From Planctomycetota bacterium (GTDB taxonomy: Bacteria; Planctomycetota; MHYJ01; JACQXL01), in the NCBI GenBank assembly GCA_030018555.1, contig JASEHY010000097.1, positions 1 through 5,683 of the forward strand: a stretch of 5,683 bases of DNA. The letters are read 5' to 3'. Below the pieces are notes generated by a model. It was given only the letters and a program-made list of their open reading frames with translations, had not been told where the DNA came from and did no database searches. This document shows positions 5,664-5,683 of the stretch, piece after piece. Both the position numbers and the translations under genes were made by a program. The first letter of the stretch is position 1, and every line of letters begins with the position of its first letter.

Positions 5664-5683
5664 TCCTGAGCGAAGCGAAGGAT
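5661..5683. repeat. Partial dispersed-type repeat with CGAAG doublet, cut by window end
   Basis: The last bases contain ATCCT (5663-5667) and AGGAT (5679-5683) as inverted ends around a CGAAGCGAAG tandem (5671-5680). From memory, CCTGAGCGAAGCGAAGG-type sequences occur as repeated intergenic palindromes in many unrelated bacterial genomes. Only one copy is in this window and it reaches the edge, so its full extent is unknown. Confidence 0.45.

Overview
The window is an ordinary-looking bacterial housekeeping segment of about 5.7 kb. All four convincing genes are on the + strand, and the compact intergenic spaces are packed with palindromic repeats. By eye the base composition is moderately AT-rich. 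Two features suggest an environmental or uncultivated lineage rather than a well-studied model group: the dense GC-rich hairpin repeats (families built on CCCCCTT/AAGGGGG, CCCGC/GCGGG and CCTGAGCGAAGCGAAGG) and a eukaryote-like ornithine decarboxylase. I cannot name the phylum from this sequence alone.

Layout. Bases 1-159 are a repeat cluster: a TCCCGC/GCGGGA hairpin, a degenerate G-run/C-run palindromic element, and a CCCGCACA/TGTGCGGG hairpin. Next come a glucose-1-phosphate adenylyltransferase gene (glgC, 160-1395) and, overlapping it by 4 bases (ATGA), a complete two-RCK potassium-uptake regulator gene (trkA, 1392-2732). The 164-base gap that follows is almost entirely one palindromic, MITE-like element (2751-2882). 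After it lies the potassium channel-like subunit gene (trkH, 2897-4372). A 10-bp-stem hairpin and a good sigma70-type promoter occupy the 114-base gap before a fold-type III PLP decarboxylase gene, best read as ornithine decarboxylase (4487-5626). The stop codon of that gene sits in the stem of a long hairpin, and the window ends inside another dispersed-type repeat.

How the genes fit together. TrkA and TrkH form one system: TrkH is the membrane K+ pathway and TrkA is its cytosolic nucleotide-binding gating ring. The decarboxylase would make putrescine, and GlgC would make ADP-glucose for glycogen. Potassium, polyamine and glycogen metabolism can all respond to osmotic or growth state, but a shared role is inference from proximity. 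Only the glgC-trkA overlap gives direct evidence of coupling. I see no undescribed multi-gene system here. The most interesting material is the hairpin repeats and the degenerate second nucleotide-binding loop of TrkA. I see no tRNA, rRNA, CRISPR array or transposase gene.
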